Shown: in pieces, positions 61,221 to 64,000 of the stretch | Layout: each line of letters opens with the position of its first letter | Numbering within the stretch: position 1 is the first letter of the stretch | Source: Desulfuromonadales bacterium | GTDB lineage: Bacteria > Desulfobacterota > Desulfuromonadia > Desulfuromonadales > BM103 | Direction of reading: 5' to 3' | Length of the DNA: 64,000 nt | Assembly (NCBI GenBank): GCA_030145195.1 | Contig: JAQYVY010000003.1 | Location: forward strand, 56,419-120,418 | Notes under the pieces: model-generated | The model's database searches: none | Told to the model about the DNA's origin: nothing | Seen by the model: the letters and a program-made list of their open reading frames with translations, nothing else | Made by a program: the position numbers and the translations under genes

Positions 61221-61262
61221 AAACCGCCTCAGACGGACACCACCGTTTTGGGCGGTTTTTTG
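61221..61262 (+). terminator. Intrinsic terminator or attenuator before the caspase-like gene
   Basis: AAACCGCC (61221-61228) pairs with GGCGGTTT (61251-61258), an 8-bp perfect stem with a 22-base loop and a T run. It ends 55 bp before the start codon. Confidence 0.7.
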
Positions 61263-61316
61263 TTTCATTACCCCACAAAAACCACAGTCAAGTGCTATTA
61301 GGAGTTGATTGCAGCT

Positions 61317-63065
61317 ATGGATTCTAAATTTTCCTATCAACCGATTTATTCAAATAGTCGTGCATTGATCATAGGTATCAACAAATACAAAGAAGTCTCC
61401 CCACTTGAATATGCAGTTAATGATGCCAAAGAAGTCTCTTCCCTACTTATCAATAACTTTGATTTTGACGAAAAAAACGTAGTTCTTCTTTTAGACGAAG
61501 ACGCCTCAAAAGAAGCCATAATGCATGAGTTTCTGAAGCTAACGAATGGAGATATCGAAGCTGATGAAAGAGCCTTTATCTTCTTTGCCGGGCATGGATG
61601 CACTAGGTCAGGCAAAAGAGGGGAAGTAGGCTACCTTGTTCCAAATGATGCAAAAGAAGAGGATTTCTCTACTTTTATAAGGTGGGACGATCTCACAAAG
61701 AACTCTGAACTAATTCCAGCAAAGCACATGCTATTCATAATGGATGCTTGTTACGGTGGCCTTGCAATTACTAGGAGTCTAAAGCCTGGAAGCGTCAGGT
61801 TTCTAAAAGACATGATGGTAAGGTATTCAAGACAGGTAATAACGGCAGGGAAAGCTGATGAAGTAGTTGCCGATTCAGGGGGTCCGATACCAAATCATTC
61901 TGTTTTCACAGGACACCTCATAGAAGCTCTAAATGGCAATGCTTCAGACGATCAGGGAGTGATAACAGCAAATGGCGTAATGGCCTATGTTTACGAGAAG
62001 GTATCCAAAGACGTCAACTCAAACCAAACCCCACACTATGGTTTTTTTGATGGTGATGGTGATTTCATCTTTAAGTCACCAGGTCTAGAGGACCTCTCAG
62101 GTGATGAGCATAAAGACAAAGACAAATTAATAGCCGTACCAACGCCTCTGTTAGATGGGCGTGTCAAACAAGAAGAAGATAAGGTGGCTTTCGTAAAAAG
62201 GTTACTTTCAAATGATTCAAGTTCCATTGAGCTACATGATTTTTGTGTCGATGAAGTCCGGTGCTTTTTATCCGCTAGCGCTGAAGATAATTTTTCGGTT
62301 CAAGGTGTCGAATTTAGCCAAGAAGAGTTCTTGTCAAGACTAGAAAAATACGAAGCAATCGTTGAAGACCTCTCTTCAATAACCGCTTGTACGGCATACT
62401 GGGCAAAGCCTTCTCATCGGCAAATTCTACAGAAGATGTTATCCAGAGTAACCGATAGACTTGATTCGCATAATGGACTAACCGTTTGGTTGTATTTACG
62501 TTGGTACCCCATCATTTTTCAAGTTTACACAGCAGGTATAGCCGCAATTGAAGGCCGGAGATACGACTCACTGAGAGATATTTTCTATACACAAATAGGC
62601 TCTTCTGACTTTCGCAACAAACAGCAGACGTTGGTTCATTCTATAGGCCTCGCAATACTAGAGCTCAACAGAACTGACGTTTTCAAAAAACTGCCTGGGC
62701 ATGAACGACACTATGTTCCCATGAGTGAGCATCTATACAAGCAGGTTCAACCCACATTGGATGATATCCTCTTTGTAGGAAAGAACTATGAGTCATCGTT
62801 TGACGAGTTTGAGGTCATGCTAGGTCTTGCCGTTGCTTACGAGAGGCGTGTAAATGAAGAAGGCGTTTGGGGTCCAATTGGGCGTTTTGGCTGGAAACTG
62901 CATAATGAAAGCAACTCCCCTTTCAGCAAAATCCTTAAAAAAGCCAAAGAAGAAAAAGACAATTGGGAGCCTATCAAGCAAGGCATGTTCGGCGGCGACT
63001 TCGAAAAGTTTGAAATAGCAGCAGACGAATACAGCGGGCTGCTATCCAAGCTCAACTGGCTCTAA
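61317..63065 (+). CDS. Caspase-family (peptidase C14) protein with unknown C-terminal domain
   Basis: 582 residues. The N-terminal caspase fold (~10-245) has RALIIGINKYKEVSPLEYAVNDAKEVSSLL, the catalytic His93 in FIFFAGHG and Cys145 in FIMDACYGG, followed by SRQVITAGKADEVVAD and HSVFTGHLIEAL. The C-terminal ~330 residues are helical, with no motif I can name. Bacterial caspase-like proteases are often effectors of abortive phage defence, switched on by a partner sensor. Some act in programmed death or development. ATG 61317 is 12 bases after AGGAG; a TTG directly after that site is too close. AT-rich like its neighbours. Flanked by island repeats and terminators, so probably a single-gene unit. 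Confidence 0.87.
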   Translation: MDSKFSYQPIYSNSRALIIGINKYKEVSPLEYAVNDAKEVSSLLINNFDFDEKNVVLLLDEDASKEAIMHEFLKLTNGDIEADERAFIFFAGHGCTRSGKRGEVGYLVPNDAKEEDFSTFIRWDDLTKNSELIPAKHMLFIMDACYGGLAITRSLKPGSVRFLKDMMVRYSRQVITAGKADEVVADSGGPIPNHSVFTGHLIEALNGNASDDQGVITANGVMAYVYEKVSKDVNSNQTPHYGFFDGDGDFIFKSPGLEDLSGDEHKDKDKLIAVPTPLLDGRVKQEEDKVAFVKRLLSNDSSSIELHDFCVDEVRCFLSASAEDNFSVQGVEFSQEEFLSRLEKYEAIVEDLSSITACTAYWAKPSHRQILQKMLSRVTDRLDSHNGLTVWLYLRWYPIIFQVYTAGIAAIEGRRYDSLRDIFYTQIGSSDFRNKQQTLVHSIGLAILELNRTDVFKKLPGHERHYVPMSEHLYKQVQPTLDDILFVGKNYESSFDEFEVMLGLAVAYERRVNEEGVWGPIGRFGWKLHNESNSPFSKILKKAKEEKDNWEPIKQGMFGGDFEKFEIAADEYSGLLSKLNWL

Positions 63066-63097
63066 AGACCAACATACTGCACTATTCATGTCATCAA

Positions 63098-63126
63098 GCC
63101 CCAGCCATTCCCGGTTGGGGCTTTTT
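63098..63126 (+). terminator. Terminator after the caspase-like gene (island repeat copy 2)
   Basis: GCCCCAGCC, loop ATTCCC, GGTTGGGGC, then TTTTT and CATTT. It is the same hairpin as at 60982-61010 with one loop change, but without the longer downstream repeat. Confidence 0.85.
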
Positions 63127-63159
63127 CATTTGCAACCAACACCATATATAGCCACATTT

Positions 63160-63198
63160 TATCATTGACATATCATACTTGATGCCATAAATTATCAT
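63160..63198 (+). promoter_or_regulatory. Promoter with phased TATCAT repeats
   Basis: TTGACA (63165-63170), a 17-bp spacer and TAAATT (63188-63193). TATCAT occurs at 63160, 63171 and 63193, spaced 11 and 22 bp, on one face of the helix and overlapping both promoter boxes. This looks like an operator, possibly bound by the ribbon-helix-helix-like product of the next gene. Confidence 0.5.
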
Positions 63199-63225
63199 AA
63201 AACATCAAACAGAGGAGGGCCCACC

Positions 63226-63651
63226 ATGGAACAAAACATTCAAATCTCTGAGGCACTGTACAATCGACTCGCTGCTCAAGTTAGTGGTTTTGAAACACCT
63301 GAACAGGTCATAGATCGAATTTTAGAGTTCTACGAAAACCACAATAATTCTCCGACAGAAACGACCGCAATACAATATACAAGCACTCCCCAAAAAGTTA
63401 AGCCTCCCATCAAATTCATCCCCGACGATGAAGAAGAGTTCAAAAGACTACTTGTAGAAAGTAAGCGTGCTTTCATTCAGATACACAAAAATAACGGCAC
63501 AATAGAGCAGAAAACCTGGAATGCTAAACACTTCTCCAAAGATTCAAACCTTAGGGGGAACCTCTGGTCAGGCTATCTCAGGGGCTGGGACAAGAAGGGT
63601 ATTTGTAAAGCGGTTCTCGCAATAGACGAAAAAGATTTAGGCGAAACCTGA
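63226..63651 (+). CDS. Small probable DNA-binding protein (RHH-like N-terminus)
   Basis: 141 residues. The N-terminal ~38 residues (IQISEALYNRLAAQVSGFETPEQVIDRILEFYE) have the strand-helix-helix pattern of ribbon-helix-helix proteins. A Thr/Pro-rich linker leads to a C-terminal part with TIEQKTWNAKHF, SNLRGNLWSGYLRGWDKKGICKAVLAI. I do not know a name for that part. GAGGAGG lies just upstream of the ATG. Its promoter carries phased repeats that an RHH protein could bind. It follows the caspase-like gene but has its own promoter and terminator. Function unknown; a regulator or accessory factor of the island is a guess. Confidence 0.65.
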   Translation: MEQNIQISEALYNRLAAQVSGFETPEQVIDRILEFYENHNNSPTETTAIQYTSTPQKVKPPIKFIPDDEEEFKRLLVESKRAFIQIHKNNGTIEQKTWNAKHFSKDSNLRGNLWSGYLRGWDKKGICKAVLAIDEKDLGET

Positions 63652-63696
63652 AATACTCATTGGAAAAATGTTGTGTAGCCTAACACTAACTATAGA

Positions 63697-63724
63697 GCCC
63701 TAACCTTACCGGTTGGGGCTTTTT
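63697..63724 (+). terminator. Terminator after the 141-aa gene (island repeat copy 3)
   Basis: GCCCTAACC pairs with GGTTGGGGC (one G-T pair more than copy 1), loop TTACC, then a T run. Confidence 0.8.
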
Positions 63725-63775
63725 CATTTCCACAATTCTGCCTCCCCTCCCCACACCGAATTTCCACCTCAGGAC
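63711..63775. repeat. Island spacer repeat, second long copy
   Basis: From the terminator arm to CAATTCTGCCTCC it is identical to 60997-61031 over 35 bp. It then diverges and matches again at CACCTCAGGAC (63765-63775). Beyond it is GGACCGGACCTGGACCGGAC, a GC-rich stretch where the other copies have CGGGGCAGATCCGG. Confidence 0.75.
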
Positions 63776-63949
63776 CGGACCTGGACCGGACGTTTCAACT
63801 GGCCTCTCACAAACCCACTAACCGCAAGCATTCCTGTTCAAACCACAAAGAATACTCAAATCTATGTTCAAACAAATTAATTTCAAATAGACATGCAAAC
63901 ATCTCCTCGCTATCATCTCAGAACTTTAAATAGATTCACGGAGTTTAAG

Positions 63950-64000
63950 ATGAAACGATTGATGATCATATTTGTTCTACTTATTATTGCGATCCCATCT
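63950..64000 (+). CDS. Start of a secreted or membrane protein (cut by window end)
   Basis: ATG 63950, seven bases after CGGAG, opens a frame reading MKRLMIIFVLLIIAIPS to the window end. A basic start followed by a hydrophobic run is a signal peptide or first membrane segment. Nothing more can be said from 17 codons. Confidence 0.6.
   Translation, partial: MKRLMIIFVLLIIAIPS

Noticed and set aside
1..64000. CRISPR array or rRNA genes
   Set aside because: No regularly spaced repeats and no rRNA-like sequence were seen on reading the window.

Overview
The window looks like a chromosomal segment of a strictly or facultatively anaerobic Desulfuromonadota (Geobacter/Desulfuromonas/Geopsychrobacter-like) bacterium. 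This is inferred from a ferredoxin-linked 2-oxoacid oxidoreductase operon, PAS-type sensor kinases, a PUFA synthase typical of cold or marine bacteria, and short inverted-repeat elements between genes. No rRNA or marker gene is present, so the placement is an inference. The core is moderately GC-rich. The right end after the tRNA-Pro gene is visibly AT-richer.

Layout. (1) 1-7.2 kb, + strand: 3' part of a DUF748/AsmA-like envelope protein, a 34-residue lipoprotein, an SseB-type protein, a broken REP-associated transposase between two REP-like hairpins, and recQ overlapping a U32/RlhA-like gene. (2) 7.4-12.5 kb, - strand: an operon of an XRE-cupin regulator, an acyl-CoA synthetase fused to a 2x[4Fe-4S] ferredoxin, a KorA/VorB subunit, and a fused KorB-KorC subunit. 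(3) 13-24 kb: two PAS histidine kinases, an M23 peptidase, an RluA pseudouridine synthase, GreB, two TPM-domain proteins, LemA, and a MerR regulator. (4) 24-54.5 kb: thirteen genes in a row on the - strand, all lipid-related. In transcription order these are pfaD-pfaA-pfaC (PUFA synthase), oleA-oleB-oleC-oleD (head-to-head long-chain olefin synthesis), a methyltransferase, a phosphopantetheinyl transferase, then fadD-fadN-fadA-fadE (beta-oxidation). (5) 54.8-58.7 kb: a PanP-type aspartate decarboxylase, a thioredoxin reductase and a Mut7-C protein. (6) 58.9-64 kb: tRNA-Pro(CGG), then an island with a DUF262-DUF1524 (GmrSD-like) protein, a caspase-fold protease and a small probable DNA-binding protein. 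The island's spacers share repeated terminator and GC-rich modules.

How the genes fit together. The PUFA synthase would make polyunsaturated acyl chains on five tandem ACPs activated by the local Sfp-type PPTase. OleA can join two acyl thioesters, and OleD, OleC and OleB turn the product into an internal olefin. Having both sets side by side suggests a dedicated locus for polyunsaturated long-chain hydrocarbons, of the kind (C31:9) known from Shewanella. The adjacent fadD-fadN-fadA-fadE operon could recycle or supply acyl-CoA. It carries a palindrome resembling LiuR-type MerR operators in front of fadD, and a MerR regulator gene lies about 10 kb away. The tRNA-linked island is a separate accessory region and probably a phage-defence or stress-response locus.
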